Under the pieces are notes generated by a model that was not told the DNA's origin, ran no database searches, and saw nothing but the letters and a program-made list of their open reading frames with translations. A stretch of DNA of 64,000 nucleotides from Sphingomonadales bacterium. GTDB taxonomy: Bacteria; Pseudomonadota; Alphaproteobacteria; Sphingomonadales; Sphingomonadaceae. The stretch covers positions 62,001 to 126,000 of the forward strand of contig SEFZ01000002.1 of assembly GCA_004173185.1 (NCBI GenBank), given 5' to 3'. Positions 17,920-27,072 of the stretch are shown in pieces. Numbering within the stretch: position 1 is the stretch's first letter; each line of letters begins with the position of its first letter. The position numbers and the translations under genes are program-made.

Positions 17920-19509
17920 CTAGCCGAGCAGCCGTCCGAACAGGCTGCGATCCCGTAATATCTCGCGCGCGGCATTATGCCCCGGCGCACCGGTGACGCC
18001 GCCGCCGGGGTGCGTGCCTGCGCCGCACATATAGAGCCCGCCGATCGGCCCGCGATAATCGCCGTGACCCAGCATCGGCCGCGCGGCCCAGAGCTGATCG
18101 AGCGACATGTGCCCGTGCATGATATCCCCGCCGATCAGCCCGAACTTGCGTTCGAGATCGAGCGGGGAGTGGATCTGGCGAGCGATCACCGAGGCTTTGA
18201 AGTTTGGCGCATGCCTGGTGACGGTATCGATGATCCGGTCGGCAGCGGCTTCGCGGTGGGTATCCCAATCGTGACCGGGCGCGAATTGCTGGCAGAAGAG
18301 CGCCGCGACGTGCTGGCCCGGTGGGGCGAGGCTCTCGTCCATCGTGCTGGGGATGGTCATCTCGACGATGGGTTCGTCGGACATGCCGTGCGCTTTTGCG
18401 CTGGTGAAGGCGCGGTCCATATAGTCGAGCGTCGGGCAGATCATGATGCCCGCGGTGTGATGCTCGCCCGCGCCCGGCAGCACGGTGAAATCGGGTAGCT
18501 CGGACAAAGCGACGTTCATCCGGAACGTGCCCGATCCGGCTTTGTAATGATCGATACGGCGCGCGAAATCGGCGGGCATATCGGCGCGGTCGACCATCTG
18601 GCGATAGAGCAAAGCAGGGCCGACATTCGCCGCGACGACCTTTGCCGCGATTTCCTCGCCGCTTTCCAACCGCACCCCCGCAACCTTGCCGCCATCCACC
18701 AGCAGCTTCGCGACCGGCGCTTCGACGCTGATCTCGACACCCGCTTCGACGCATGCCTCGGCCATCAGCTGGGTGATCGCGCCCATGCCGCCGATGCTGT
18801 GGCCCCATGCGCCCTTTTTGCCATTCACTTCACCGAAGACGTGGTGGAGCAAGACATAGGCGCTGCCCGGCGTGTCGGGGCTGGCATAATTGCCGACCAC
18901 TGCGTCAAAGCCGAACGCAGCCTTGATATAGTCGTTCTCGAACCAGCTATCGAGGAAGTCGCGGGCGGACTTCACGAACAGGTCCATCGTGTCGCGCTGC
19001 GCCGCGATGGTCATGCCCGCCAGCTTGCGGCCCTGCGCTGCCGCCGCGAGCAACGCGCGGATGCCGCCGCCGGCGTTTGGCGGGGTCTTGAGCGCCATGT
19101 CGCGCAGCACTTCGGCGACCCGCTCCAGCGCTTCTTCGTAGCGCGGAAAGGCTTCGGCATCCTTCTTCGAAAACCGTGCGAACTCGGCGCGGGTGCGTTC
19201 GCTGCCGCCGCCAAGCTTCAGATAGCCGCCGTCATGGGGCAGGAAGTTGGAAATCTGCCGCTCGACCACGCGCCAGCCGCGCTCGTGAAGGCGCATGTCC
19301 GCGATCACCTTCGGCCGGAGCAGGCTGACCGTGTAGCTTGCGGTCGAGTTGCGGAAGCCCGGCGCGAATTCCTCGGTAACCGCGGCACCGCCGACGACAT
19401 GGCGCCGCTCCAGCACGCGGACCTTCATGCCCGCGCGCGCCAGATAAAAGGCGCAGACGAGCCCGTTATGCCCGCCGCCGATGATCAGGGCGTCATAACG
19501 GCTAGTCAT
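17920..19509 (-). CDS. FAD-dependent oxidoreductase, phytoene dehydrogenase-like
   Basis: 529-aa flavoprotein of the CrtI/NAD(P)-FAD amine-oxidase-like superfamily. The Rossmann FAD motif ALIIGGGHNGLVCA starts at residue 7, followed by VLERRHVVGGAA, and the C-terminal FAD contact GGLYMCGAGTHPGGGVTG is clear. This subgroup resembles mammalian PYROXD2 and bacterial retinol/carotenoid-type dehydrogenases of unknown substrate; there are no carotenoid genes adjacent. The start at 19509 is chosen because it fits the FAD fold; the open frame continues 129 codons further upstream but overlaps the M20 peptidase. Only 2 nt separate it from that peptidase, implying an operon. Confidence 0.85.
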   Translation of the reverse strand: MTSRYDALIIGGGHNGLVCAFYLARAGMKVRVLERRHVVGGAAVTEEFAPGFRNSTASYTVSLLRPKVIADMRLHERGWRVVERQISNFLPHDGGYLKLGGGSERTRAEFARFSKKDAEAFPRYEEALERVAEVLRDMALKTPPNAGGGIRALLAAAAQGRKLAGMTIAAQRDTMDLFVKSARDFLDSWFENDYIKAAFGFDAVVGNYASPDTPGSAYVLLHHVFGEVNGKKGAWGHSIGGMGAITQLMAEACVEAGVEISVEAPVAKLLVDGGKVAGVRLESGEEIAAKVVAANVGPALLYRQMVDRADMPADFARRIDHYKAGSGTFRMNVALSELPDFTVLPGAGEHHTAGIMICPTLDYMDRAFTSAKAHGMSDEPIVEMTIPSTMDESLAPPGQHVAALFCQQFAPGHDWDTHREAAADRIIDTVTRHAPNFKASVIARQIHSPLDLERKFGLIGGDIMHGHMSLDQLWAARPMLGHGDYRGPIGGLYMCGAGTHPGGGVTGAPGHNAAREILRDRSLFGRLLG

Positions 19510-19511
19510 AC

Positions 19512-20906
19512 TTACTTGGCCAGTTCCCGGAGCAGCGCTTTGTAATAGACGATCGAGGGCGCGATTTCGCTCAAGGGGGTGCGCTCGTTCAGGCCGTGCG
19601 CAAAGGAGTCCGACGACTTCATGAAGATCGGGCTGATCCCATAGCTCGGCACGCCGCGCGCGCGGAACCACATGCTGTCGCTTGCCCCGGCCGACATGCT
19701 GGGCGTGATCGGGACGCCCGGGAAGCGGGCATGCACCAATTTGGTCACCAGCTTCATCAGATCGGGGCGGAGCGGCGAGGCGGGGCTGGCGACCGATCCG
19801 GCATCGAGCGTGACGATCTTCATCTCGGGATCGGCGACGACCTTGGTCAGCGTATCCTTGACCTGATCCATGCTGGTGCCGGGGAAGATGCGGCAATTGA
19901 TGTTGGCGGTGGCGCGCTGCGGCAGCGCGTTGGTGGCGTGGCCGGCATTGACCATGGTTGCCACGCAGGTGGTGCCGGTCTGCCCGATCAGCCCGGGATA
20001 GGAACGCAGATAGGTCAGCGCCTGCGGGTCATTCTGGTTGACCAGGAAGCGCCGTGTCGCTTCGGCCAGCGGCGCGTCGCTGACCGGGATGGCTGATTCG
20101 AAGCTGGCGCGGGTGATCTCGTTTATCTCGCCCGGGAATTGATATTCGGCGATCTTGTCTAGCGCACGGGCCAGCGAATAGATTGCGTTGCGCTTGCTTG
20201 GCGCGCTCGAATGGCCGCCGGCATTGGTGAAGGTCAGCTCATAATCGGCGTAGGTCTTCTCGGCGCCCTGCACCCCATAGCCCACTGCCTTGCCGCTCTC
20301 GTCAATCTCGCCGCCGCCGCCGTCAATGTTGATCAGCAGTTCGGCGTCGTGAAACTCCTCGGCCATCTTCTGCGTGGTCTTCATCGAGGTTTCCTCATCG
20401 CCCGATGCGAGCAGGAGGAGGTCACGCGCCGGCTTGAAGCCTTCGCGCTTGAGCTGGATCAGCGTCGCGACCAGCGTCGACATGTCATACTTCATGTCGC
20501 TGGCGCCGCGGCCCCAGATATAGCCATTCTCGATCACCGGAGTGAACGGATCGCGCGTCCAGTCGGCCGCCTTGGCTTCGACCACGTCCATATGCCCCGA
20601 AATGTAGATCGGCTTTTTCGAAGGCGTGGTGCCGCGATAGCGCGCGACCAGAAACGCAGTGTCGGCGAGCTTCTCGACCCGGACGTCTTCTGCCGCAAAG
20701 CCGCCTGCGACCAGTTGCTCCTTCAGGAAGCTGGCATATTCGAAGGTCTGGTTGCCTTCGCCCGCCACGGTGCGGAAGGCGATGCCGCGCTTGAGCATCT
20801 CGAGCGCCTGGTCCTCGGCCACTTTGTTGGGACCGGCAGGTGCCTGGGCATACGCTGCGGGAGCGGCAACAAGCGCCAGTGCGAGGAAAACCGCGGCGTG
20901 GCGCAT
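19512..20906 (-). CDS. Secreted M20/M25/M40 metallopeptidase
   Basis: 464-aa exported zinc peptidase with signal peptide ending near PAAYAQA (residue 21). Landmarks are ISGHMDVVEA (zinc His), WGRGASDMKYD (bridging Asp) and LASGDEETSM (catalytic Glu). Length and layout match the carboxypeptidase S/ArgE-like M20 branch, longer than the M20 enzyme at 6555. Likely releases amino acids from peptides or acylated amino acids in the periplasm. First gene of a pair with the FAD oxidoreductase; the tRNA-Gly gene ends 24 bp upstream. Confidence 0.88.
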   Translation of the reverse strand: MRHAAVFLALALVAAPAAYAQAPAGPNKVAEDQALEMLKRGIAFRTVAGEGNQTFEYASFLKEQLVAGGFAAEDVRVEKLADTAFLVARYRGTTPSKKPIYISGHMDVVEAKAADWTRDPFTPVIENGYIWGRGASDMKYDMSTLVATLIQLKREGFKPARDLLLLASGDEETSMKTTQKMAEEFHDAELLINIDGGGGEIDESGKAVGYGVQGAEKTYADYELTFTNAGGHSSAPSKRNAIYSLARALDKIAEYQFPGEINEITRASFESAIPVSDAPLAEATRRFLVNQNDPQALTYLRSYPGLIGQTGTTCVATMVNAGHATNALPQRATANINCRIFPGTSMDQVKDTLTKVVADPEMKIVTLDAGSVASPASPLRPDLMKLVTKLVHARFPGVPITPSMSAGASDSMWFRARGVPSYGISPIFMKSSDSFAHGLNERTPLSEIAPSIVYYKALLRELAK

Positions 20907-20929
20907 GGGGAGGCTCCGAATCAGGGGAT

Positions 20930-21003
20930 TGGAGCGGGTGAAGGGAATCGAACCCTCGTCACTTGCTTGGGAAGCAAAAGCTCTACCATTGAGCTACACC
21001 CGC
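20930..21003 (-). tRNA. tRNA-Gly (anticodon CCC)
   Basis: 74 nt including an encoded CCA end (20930-20932). Acceptor stem GCGGGTG/CACCCGC, D-arm AGCTCAATGGTAGAGC, anticodon loop TTCCCAA with CCC at positions 34-36, and T-arm GAGGGTTCGATTCCCTTC. It reads GGG codons. Confidence 0.96.
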
Positions 21004-21048
21004 GCTGAAACTCGCGATGCACAATCGCGAGCGCCCGGTCAACTCAGC

Positions 21049-21783
21049 TCAGCTTCCGTTGTTCGCTACCATGTCGATATCGGTGCCGCCGTCGGTGCGC
21101 GTGGTCATGAACAGAACATAGGCGCCGCCATCGCGCTCGCGCGTGCCGCCAAGGATATGCTCGGCGCCGTCAACCTGATGCTCGGACGTGTAGCCGGATT
21201 TGATCGCGCGCGTGTAATACCAGTCGAGCATCGCCTGCATCGGCTGGGCCGAGGAGAAGCTGACGGCACGGAGCGCGCATTGCCCGGCTTCGCTGCCTGC
21301 GGCTTCGGTGACGCGGGCTTGCGGGAAGAGCGGGAGATCGCGCGGCAGGCGGTTTGCCCAGGCGGCGCTGTAGGTCATCGACGAAGCGCATTGGCTGGAG
21401 CGCGTGTCACGCTGGCGCGCGGCGAGGCCGCCGAGCGTAACGCTCTCACGGGCTGCGGCGCACTGGGTGCAATCCTTGCCCGCCTGCGTGGGGGCAGGGG
21501 TCTTCATCAGGCCGCTCATGTCGACCTGATCGGTGTTCGCGGCGACGCCGTCACCCGGAACACCGGCGGAATAAGGCTGGCCCGGCGGACGGATCGCATC
21601 GCCATTGGCGGCGCGGCCAAGCTGGGGATCGACCATGATCTGGTCTTGCAGCGCACTGGCCAGCGCCGGATCGGCGGCGTTGCCGCTGACTTCCTCGGCG
21701 TCACCAAGATTGCCCGAGCCGCCGCATCCCGCCAGCGCGAGCGGCAAGAGGGCAGACAGATAGAAAGCTCGGCGGAAGGCCAT
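21049..21783 (-). CDS. Hypothetical lipoprotein
   Basis: 244-aa exported protein with lipobox LALAGC (Cys19), followed by a Gly/Ala/Pro-rich disordered stretch to about 110 and a compact C-terminal domain containing four further cysteines (DCTQCAA; SSQCAS; GQCALR). The C-terminal half, with SSAQPMQAMLDWYYTRA, resembles conserved sphingomonad proteins without known function. Lipid modification should anchor it to the periplasmic face of the inner or outer membrane. Transcribed toward the tRNA gene and divergent from the SOUL gene. Confidence 0.75.
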   Translation of the reverse strand: MAFRRAFYLSALLPLALAGCGGSGNLGDAEEVSGNAADPALASALQDQIMVDPQLGRAANGDAIRPPGQPYSAGVPGDGVAANTDQVDMSGLMKTPAPTQAGKDCTQCAAARESVTLGGLAARQRDTRSSQCASSMTYSAAWANRLPRDLPLFPQARVTEAAGSEAGQCALRAVSFSSAQPMQAMLDWYYTRAIKSGYTSEHQVDGAEHILGGTRERDGGAYVLFMTTRTDGGTDIDMVANNGS

Positions 21784-21878
21784 TCACACGCTCCTTTGGG
21801 CAGGGCGGTGATGCCGCAGGAAGGTTAAGGAAGCGTTGGGGAGGGCTGGTGACGTACCGAAATTTGCGTTAACTATTA

Positions 21879-21903
21879 GGAACCCGGACGGATCGAGTGC
21901 GTT
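21879..21903 (+). promoter_or_regulatory. EcfG-type general stress promoter
   Basis: GGAAC (21879-21883), 16-base spacer, CGTT (21900-21903): an exact match to the GGAAC-N16/17-CGTT consensus of alphaproteobacterial EcfG sigma factors. It lies 29 nt before the SOUL-family start codon and points toward it. Confidence 0.65.
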
Positions 21904-21932
21904 CACCGCAATCGAGACCGAAGGGGGATTCC

Positions 21933-22514
21933 ATGCAGCTGAACGCGAAGATGATCGGTGGCGGAATTGCCGCGGCAGTGGCAACCGGCGTTGGATATCT
22001 CCTGCTTTCCCAAGGCGAAAAGGCGGATTCCTTCCGCACCGTTTCGCGCGAGGGGGCGTTCAGCATTCGCGATTATCCCACGCTCTGGGTCGCCGAGACG
22101 GTGATCGAGGGGATGCGCGAATCCGCTGTGGCGCTGGGTCTCGGAAAGCTTGCCGGATACCTGTTTGGCCGCAGCGGCGGTTCGCGGCTGACCAGCCCCG
22201 TGCTTGCCGATGGCGATGAGGACGGACGCGGCTGGCGCACCCGGCTGGTGATGCCCGCGCGGATACATCCCGAGACGCTGGAGCCCGAAGAAGGCGTGTC
22301 GCTGCGTGCGCTCCCGCCGCGCCGCATCGCCGCGGTGCGCTTTAGCGGCGACAATGACGATCGCGCACTCGGCAGCCATGAAGCCGATCTGCGCCGCTGG
22401 ATGAAGGCGCAGGGTCTGCGTGCCGCCGGACCGGCCGAACATGCCTTTTACAATTCGCCGCTAACGCCTCCGGCGCTCCGCCGCAGCGAAGTGCTGATTC
22501 CGCTCGCGGCTTAA
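21933..22514 (+). CDS. SOUL heme-binding family protein
   Basis: 193-aa protein with an N-terminal signal-anchor (GGGIAAAVATGVGYLLL, residues 7-23) and a SOUL/HBP fold. Family landmarks are FSIRDYPTLWVAETV near residue 43, LGKLAGYLFG and a C-terminal EHAFYNSPLTPP. SOUL proteins bind heme or related tetrapyrroles; the heme-ligand histidine is not conserved family-wide and cannot be assigned here. The ATG at 21933 is preceded by AGGGGG at the right distance. An EcfG promoter directly upstream suggests a general stress role. Confidence 0.82.
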   Translation: MQLNAKMIGGGIAAAVATGVGYLLLSQGEKADSFRTVSREGAFSIRDYPTLWVAETVIEGMRESAVALGLGKLAGYLFGRSGGSRLTSPVLADGDEDGRGWRTRLVMPARIHPETLEPEEGVSLRALPPRRIAAVRFSGDNDDRALGSHEADLRRWMKAQGLRAAGPAEHAFYNSPLTPPALRRSEVLIPLAA

Positions 22515-22560
22515 GCTGTGCTATATTGCTAACACACTAAATAGGCTATATGGTCGCGAC

Positions 22561-22782
22561 ATGCTCAATATCATCTCGATCCTCATCGGCGTCATCACGC
22601 TGCCCGTCATGCTCCTCGCGCTGATCCCGCTGCTGGGCTGGATCAACTATCTGGTGATCCCGATGGCGATCGTGGGCGTGGCGCTGGGTGCGGCTTCGGA
22701 CAGCAATGCCGGGCGCAATCTCAACATCGTTGTTGGCCTGATCGGCATGGTTCGCCTCTGGCTCGGTGGCTTCCTGCTCTGA
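22561..22782 (+). CDS. Small two- or three-helix membrane protein
   Basis: 73-aa hydrophobic protein with helices at about 3-23, 28-46 and 53-73. The short polar loop SDSNAGRN separates the second and third. I do not recognise the family. It lies 46 nt behind the SOUL gene and may share its transcript; an AT-rich TTGCTA ... TATATG pair (22526-22552, spacer only 15) could be its own weak promoter. Confidence 0.65.
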   Translation: MLNIISILIGVITLPVMLLALIPLLGWINYLVIPMAIVGVALGAASDSNAGRNLNIVVGLIGMVRLWLGGFLL

Positions 22783-22850
22783 TCGGCGACTAATCGGCGC
22801 GGTTTAGGCCGCAGCCGATCTGCGGATCGCGCCGTCTAACACACAGCAAA

Positions 22851-22876
22851 AGGCCCGGCGGTTTCCCGCCGGGCCT
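22851..22876 (-). terminator. Rho-independent terminator
   Basis: Perfect 11-bp stem AGGCCCGGCGG / CCGCCGGGCCT with a GAAA loop on the minus strand, followed by TTTTGC. It lies 34 nt past the stop of the glycine-zipper gene. Confidence 0.85.
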
Positions 22877-22909
22877 CTCTCGCCTGCGTGGCAGAGCTTG
22901 CCTGGCTGC

Positions 22910-23452
22910 TTAGCGGCAGCGCACGTTGTTACGATCGACCGACGAGCCGAGCGCGGCACCGGCTGCAGCACCAAGCAACGTGCCGAGGGTGGCATTACCG
23001 CCACCGGAAATCGCGTTGCCGAACAATCCGCCGGCGACACCGCCCACGATCAAGCCCGTGGTGCCGTCGCTGCGGCGGCAATAATAGCGGTTGTCACGAC
23101 CGCGATAGATCCGATCGTTCCGCGTCAGGCGGCGCTCCTGATAATAGCGGCCGTCACGGTAATAATCGTCAGCCCAATAGGCGCTCTCGCCGCGGGGCAG
23201 GCGATTGTGATTATAGTTGCGATACTGGCGCCAATCACGCTGCCACGAGCGGCGATCGTCCTGGCGGGCGTCGCGAATGTCGTTACGGCAATCGCGCGAT
23301 TCGCGGCGATATTCGCGGCGCGTGTCTGCGTTGCGCAAATCACGGGCACAGTCGCGGCGGGCTTCGCGCTCGTTGCGGTTGTTGTTCTGGGCGGCGGCCG
23401 GCAGCGCCGGAATAGCCATTGCGGCAATGGTAGCCGCGATGAGGATACGCAT
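22910..23452 (-). CDS. Exported glycine-zipper protein
   Basis: 180-aa exported protein. The signal peptide ends near LPAAAQN (residue 22). An Arg/Asp/Tyr-rich middle (23-120, many RD/DR pairs) is followed by RRSDGTTGLIVGGVAGGLFG and a second GTLLGAAAGAALGS, a glycine-zipper 2TM motif typical of outer-membrane or envelope-spanning proteins. The extreme C-terminus has a Cys pair (YYCRRS and VRCR) that could form a disulfide. Function unknown; relatives are stress-associated envelope proteins. It ends at a strong terminator. Confidence 0.78.
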   Translation of the reverse strand: MRILIAATIAAMAIPALPAAAQNNNRNEREARRDCARDLRNADTRREYRRESRDCRNDIRDARQDDRRSWQRDWRQYRNYNHNRLPRGESAYWADDYYRDGRYYQERRLTRNDRIYRGRDNRYYCRRSDGTTGLIVGGVAGGLFGNAISGGGNATLGTLLGAAAGAALGSSVDRNNVRCR

Positions 23453-23556
23453 GATTCTCTCCTGCTTCGTTTATCTCAGGTGGGCACCCAACGTGCCGAA
23501 GCGGGACGAAGTTGCGTGAACCCGAAACTACTTTCCGTTCATCGCAGGGACAGGCC

Positions 23557-24381
23557 TCAGATCCGCGTATCGCCCGAATATGCGAAAAGCAGGTCGCTGC
23601 CGGCTTCGGCGATGAGCTTCGCTGCGCCTTCGATCGTCAGGCATTGGCCGGCTTTGAACGCCACATCGTCCACTTGTCCGGCACCCGTCAGCGGGATCAG
23701 CCAGCCGGTCACGCCTTCGGGCAGGTTCACGTCGCGCGTTCCGCCCGTCCAGCGCTCGAGCACGAACTTTGGCCCTTCCACCAGAATATTACGATCTTCG
23801 GCGACCTTGCCCGGCATCGGATGCGGCACGAACGGCACCGGCTCCGAAACCGCGACGCCCGCTTCCAGATGCAGTTCGCGCGGGCGGCCATAATCATAAA
23901 GACGATAGGTGGTCTCGCTATTCTGCTGGACCTCGACGAGCGTGATGCCCGCGCCGATCGCGTGGATCGTGCCCGATCCCGAATAGAAGAAATCACCGGC
24001 CTTTACGGGCTTCCAGTCGAGCAACGCTTCGATCGATCCGTCGAGCGCGGCGGCGCGCAGCGTTTCACGGTCGGTCGGCTCCTTGGTCCCCAGCGCGATC
24101 GTCGAATCGGGTTCGGCCGCGAGGATCACCCAGCATTCGTCCTTGCCGCGCGGCAATCCGGCGGCGTGCGCCTGCTCGTCGTTCGGATGAACCTGCACCG
24201 ACAATTTCTCGCTGGTGAAAAGATATTTGATCAGCAGATCGGGTGCGCTGTCGCCCGGCGTCTGGAACCAGATCTCGCCGACCGGCTCGCCATCAGGCGC
24301 GGGATTCGCGAAGCCCGGCCACAGCGTGTGGCGGCCCCAGGGTTTCTCAACGCGGTGGGTGGCAAGAAGCGTAGCGGTCAC
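23557..24381 (-). CDS. manA: Class I mannose-6-phosphate isomerase
   Basis: Zinc enzyme interconverting mannose-6-phosphate and fructose-6-phosphate, feeding GDP-mannose and polysaccharide synthesis. 274 aa, the compact cupin version. Metal-site motifs are LSVQVHPNDEQAH (about 84-96), GKDECWVIL and GTIHAIGAGITLVEVQQNS near 165. The GTG at 24381 is selected because GAGG lies 8 nt upstream; an earlier TTG at 24417 has no such site. It is monocistronic here and divergent from bamD. Confidence 0.87.
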   Translation of the reverse strand: MTATLLATHRVEKPWGRHTLWPGFANPAPDGEPVGEIWFQTPGDSAPDLLIKYLFTSEKLSVQVHPNDEQAHAAGLPRGKDECWVILAAEPDSTIALGTKEPTDRETLRAAALDGSIEALLDWKPVKAGDFFYSGSGTIHAIGAGITLVEVQQNSETTYRLYDYGRPRELHLEAGVAVSEPVPFVPHPMPGKVAEDRNILVEGPKFVLERWTGGTRDVNLPEGVTGWLIPLTGAGQVDDVAFKAGQCLTIEGAAKLIAEAGSDLLFAYSGDTRI

Positions 24382-24503
24382 TCTAAATCCCTCACTGAAT
24401 CTCGGTTCCTGAGGCAACGCATCTAGCGCCTAACCGCTCCCGCCCCAATCCCGCCGCGAAAAGGATTGTTTGAAGCCATGCGACCGGGCTAAGACCCCGG
24501 CCT

Positions 24504-25307
24504 ATGCATATGCCATTCCGCCGCGCTTTTGCGCTCGCCATCGTTCCCGTGCTCGCTTTCTCGGTTGCCGGATGCGCCCGCAAGGCCAAGTCCGATCTGC
24601 CATATGTCGCGCGCGATGTGGGCACGCTTTACAGTGCGGCCAAGCAGCGGCTCGATCAGCATCAATATAAGATGGCTGCCGCCTTGTTCGATGAAGTCGA
24701 GCGTCAGCATCCTTATTCGGTCTGGGCGCGCCGCGCGCAGCTGATGGGCGCGTTCAGCTATTATCTGAACGGCGACTACACCGAATCGGTCTCCTCGGCG
24801 CAGCGCTTTCTCGCGGTTCACCCGGGTAATCGTGATGCGGCTTATGCTTATTATCTGATCGCAGTGAGCTATTACGAGCAGATCAGCGACGTGACGCGCG
24901 ATCAGAAGATCACGCAGCAGGCGCTCGATTCGCTGGGCGAACTGACCCGCCGCTACCCGAATTCGCGCTACGCATCGGATGCGCGGCTCAAGATCGATCT
25001 GGTTCGCGATCACCTTGCGGGCAAGGAAATGGAGATTGGCCGCTTCTATGAAGGGCGCGGCCTGTGGCTTGCTGCTTCGCTCCGCTTCCGCGCCGTGGTC
25101 GATAATTACGAGACGACAACGCACGCGCCCGAAGCGCTGCTTCGCCTGACCGAGACCTATCTCGCGCTCGGCGTGCCGCTCGAAGCGCAGAAATCGGCTG
25201 CTGTTCTCGGTGCCAACTATCCCGGCACCGATTGGTATGAGCGCGCATATAAGCTCATCCAGGAAAATCAGGACAAGGTTGCCAAGGCGGCTATCCCCGC
25301 GAGCTAA
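24504..25307 (+). CDS. bamD: Outer-membrane assembly lipoprotein BamD
   Basis: 267-aa essential component of the beta-barrel assembly machine. The lipobox FSVAGC gives a lipidated Cys at residue 24. Five TPR-like repeats follow; YSAAKQRLDQHQYKMAA, RQHPYSVWARRAQLMGAFSYY and TRRYPNSRYASDARLKI are family hallmarks. It acts at the inner face of the outer membrane with BamA. Two in-frame ATGs (24504 and 24510) are equally placed and neither has a clear ribosome site. The recN start is 55 nt downstream, probably the same transcript, an arrangement common in Alphaproteobacteria. Confidence 0.95.
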   Translation: MHMPFRRAFALAIVPVLAFSVAGCARKAKSDLPYVARDVGTLYSAAKQRLDQHQYKMAAALFDEVERQHPYSVWARRAQLMGAFSYYLNGDYTESVSSAQRFLAVHPGNRDAAYAYYLIAVSYYEQISDVTRDQKITQQALDSLGELTRRYPNSRYASDARLKIDLVRDHLAGKEMEIGRFYEGRGLWLAASLRFRAVVDNYETTTHAPEALLRLTETYLALGVPLEAQKSAAVLGANYPGTDWYERAYKLIQENQDKVAKAAIPAS

Positions 25308-25361
25308 GAGGTGGTTTCCACCACTTTCGTTCTTCGTGTGTTCCTGTAATAGGTGGCGCCG

Positions 25362-27026
25362 ATGCTGACGGCGCTTTCTATCCGTGATGTGGTGCTGATT
25401 GAGGCGCTGGACCTTGAGTTCGGCCATGGCCTTGGCGTGCTTACCGGCGAGACCGGGGCGGGCAAGTCGATCCTGCTCGACGCGCTCGGGCTTGCGCTGG
25501 GCGCGCGCGGCGAGACCGGGCTGGTGCGGCAGGGTTCAGCACAGGCGGTTGTCACCGCGACGTTCGATACGCCTGCGGCCGACGGCGAGGTCGCTGGCAT
25601 CTTTGCCGAAAATGGCCTTGATCTGGAGCCGGGCGAGCCGCTGATCGTGCGGCGCATCGTCAAGTCCGATGGCGGCAGCCGCGCATTTCTCAACGATCAG
25701 CCAGCATCGGCGGGGCTGTTGCGCGAACTGGCGCCGCATCTGGTCGAAATTCACGGCCAGCATGACGATCGCGGCTTGCTGAACCCGCGCGGGCACCGGG
25801 CATTACTCGATGCGTTCGGGCGGCTGGATAGCGGACTTGTGGCGATTGCGCACAAGGCATGGCGCGATGCCGAGGGTGCGCTGGCGACCGCGCGCGCCGA
25901 ACAGGACGTTGCCGAGCGCGACCAGGAATGGCTGGAACATGCGGTGGCCGAGCTTCGCGCGCTGGCACCCGAGCCGGGCGAGGAAGAAACGCTCGCCGAT
26001 CGCCGTGCGACGATGCAGCGCGGTGAGAAGATCGCGGGCGAACTGCAATCGATCGCCGATCTCCTCGAAGGGTCTGAGGGCGGACTGACGCGGCTGCGAC
26101 AGGCCGCGCGGATATTGGAGCGCATTTCCGAGGATCACCCGCTACTCGGCGAAGCGCTTGCCGCGCTGGATACCGCGATCAATCAGGCGGCGGAGACGCA
26201 GGACAAGGTCGATGCGGCTGCCGAGGCGCTGGCTTTCGATCCGGCTGCGCTGGAGGCGGACGAGACGCGATTGTTCGAATTGCGCGGGGTGGCGCGCAAG
26301 CACCGGGTGCAGCCTGATGATCTGGCTGCGTTGCTCGAAGAATTTTCCGCCAGGCTTGAGCGCGTCGAGAGCGGCGGGGCAGGGATCGCGGCGCTGGCGC
26401 TGGCGGTCGAGGAAACCCACCGCGCCTATCGCGACGCCGCCCGCGCGCTGTCCATTGCGCGCAGCGAGGCCGCGACACGGCTCGATCTCGCGGTTGAAAG
26501 CGAACTCAAGCCGCTGAAGCTCGATGCCGCGCGCTTCCGCACCGGGGTCGAGCCGCTCGAGGAGGGGCAATGGTCGCCCTCGGGCATGGACCGGGTCGAA
26601 TTCCTCGTCTCAACCAACCCCGGTGCGCCGTTTGCGCCATTGATCAAGATCGCCTCGGGTGGCGAGCTTTCGCGCTTCATCCTCGCGATGAAGGTTGCGC
26701 TGGCCGAAGAGGGCGGGGCGAGCACGTTGATTTTCGACGAGATCGATCGCGGGGTCGGTGGTGCGGTGGCGAGCGCTATCGGCGATCGCCTCGCGCGGCT
26801 GGCGGGTGGCGCGCAAGTATTGGTCGTGACGCACAGTCCGCAGGTCGCGGCGCGCGGGAGCCGGCATCTGCTGATCGCCAAATCGCATGACGGCGTGGTC
26901 ACGCGCACCGGCGTGACCCCGCTCGACGATGTTCAGCGCCGCGAGGAGATCGCCCGCATGCTTTCGGGTGCCGAGATCACCGATGAAGCGCGCGCACAGG
27001 CCGAGCGGCTGATCGAGCCGGCCTAG
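25362..27026 (+). CDS. recN: DNA repair protein RecN
   Basis: SMC-like ATPase acting early in double-strand-break repair; cytosolic, 554 aa. The Walker A TGETGAGKSILL (about 30-41), a long coiled-coil arm (about 150-360, rich in Glu/Ala/Arg), and a C-terminal ABC signature SGGELSRF followed by Walker B STLIFDEIDRGVGG are all present. The ATG at 25362 is used because AGGTGG (25351-25356) is its ribosome site; the GTG at 25353 falls inside that site. Ends at a paired palindrome. Confidence 0.95.
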   Translation: MLTALSIRDVVLIEALDLEFGHGLGVLTGETGAGKSILLDALGLALGARGETGLVRQGSAQAVVTATFDTPAADGEVAGIFAENGLDLEPGEPLIVRRIVKSDGGSRAFLNDQPASAGLLRELAPHLVEIHGQHDDRGLLNPRGHRALLDAFGRLDSGLVAIAHKAWRDAEGALATARAEQDVAERDQEWLEHAVAELRALAPEPGEEETLADRRATMQRGEKIAGELQSIADLLEGSEGGLTRLRQAARILERISEDHPLLGEALAALDTAINQAAETQDKVDAAAEALAFDPAALEADETRLFELRGVARKHRVQPDDLAALLEEFSARLERVESGGAGIAALALAVEETHRAYRDAARALSIARSEAATRLDLAVESELKPLKLDAARFRTGVEPLEEGQWSPSGMDRVEFLVSTNPGAPFAPLIKIASGGELSRFILAMKVALAEEGGASTLIFDEIDRGVGGAVASAIGDRLARLAGGAQVLVVTHSPQVAARGSRHLLIAKSHDGVVTRTGVTPLDDVQRREEIARMLSGAEITDEARAQAERLIEPA

Positions 27027-27072
27027 CGCTGGTTTGTGCAATTCGAGCACCCCAGCTCGCCAAAAATACCCC

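Noticed and set aside
19510..19896. Upstream extension of the FAD oxidoreductase
   Set aside because: The extra 129 codons overlap the M20 peptidase and precede the natural FAD-binding N-terminus.
25310..25322. GGTGG-TTT-CCACC hairpin between bamD and recN
   Set aside because: Only 5 bp and no T-run; it lies just before the recN ribosome site and is too weak to call a terminator.
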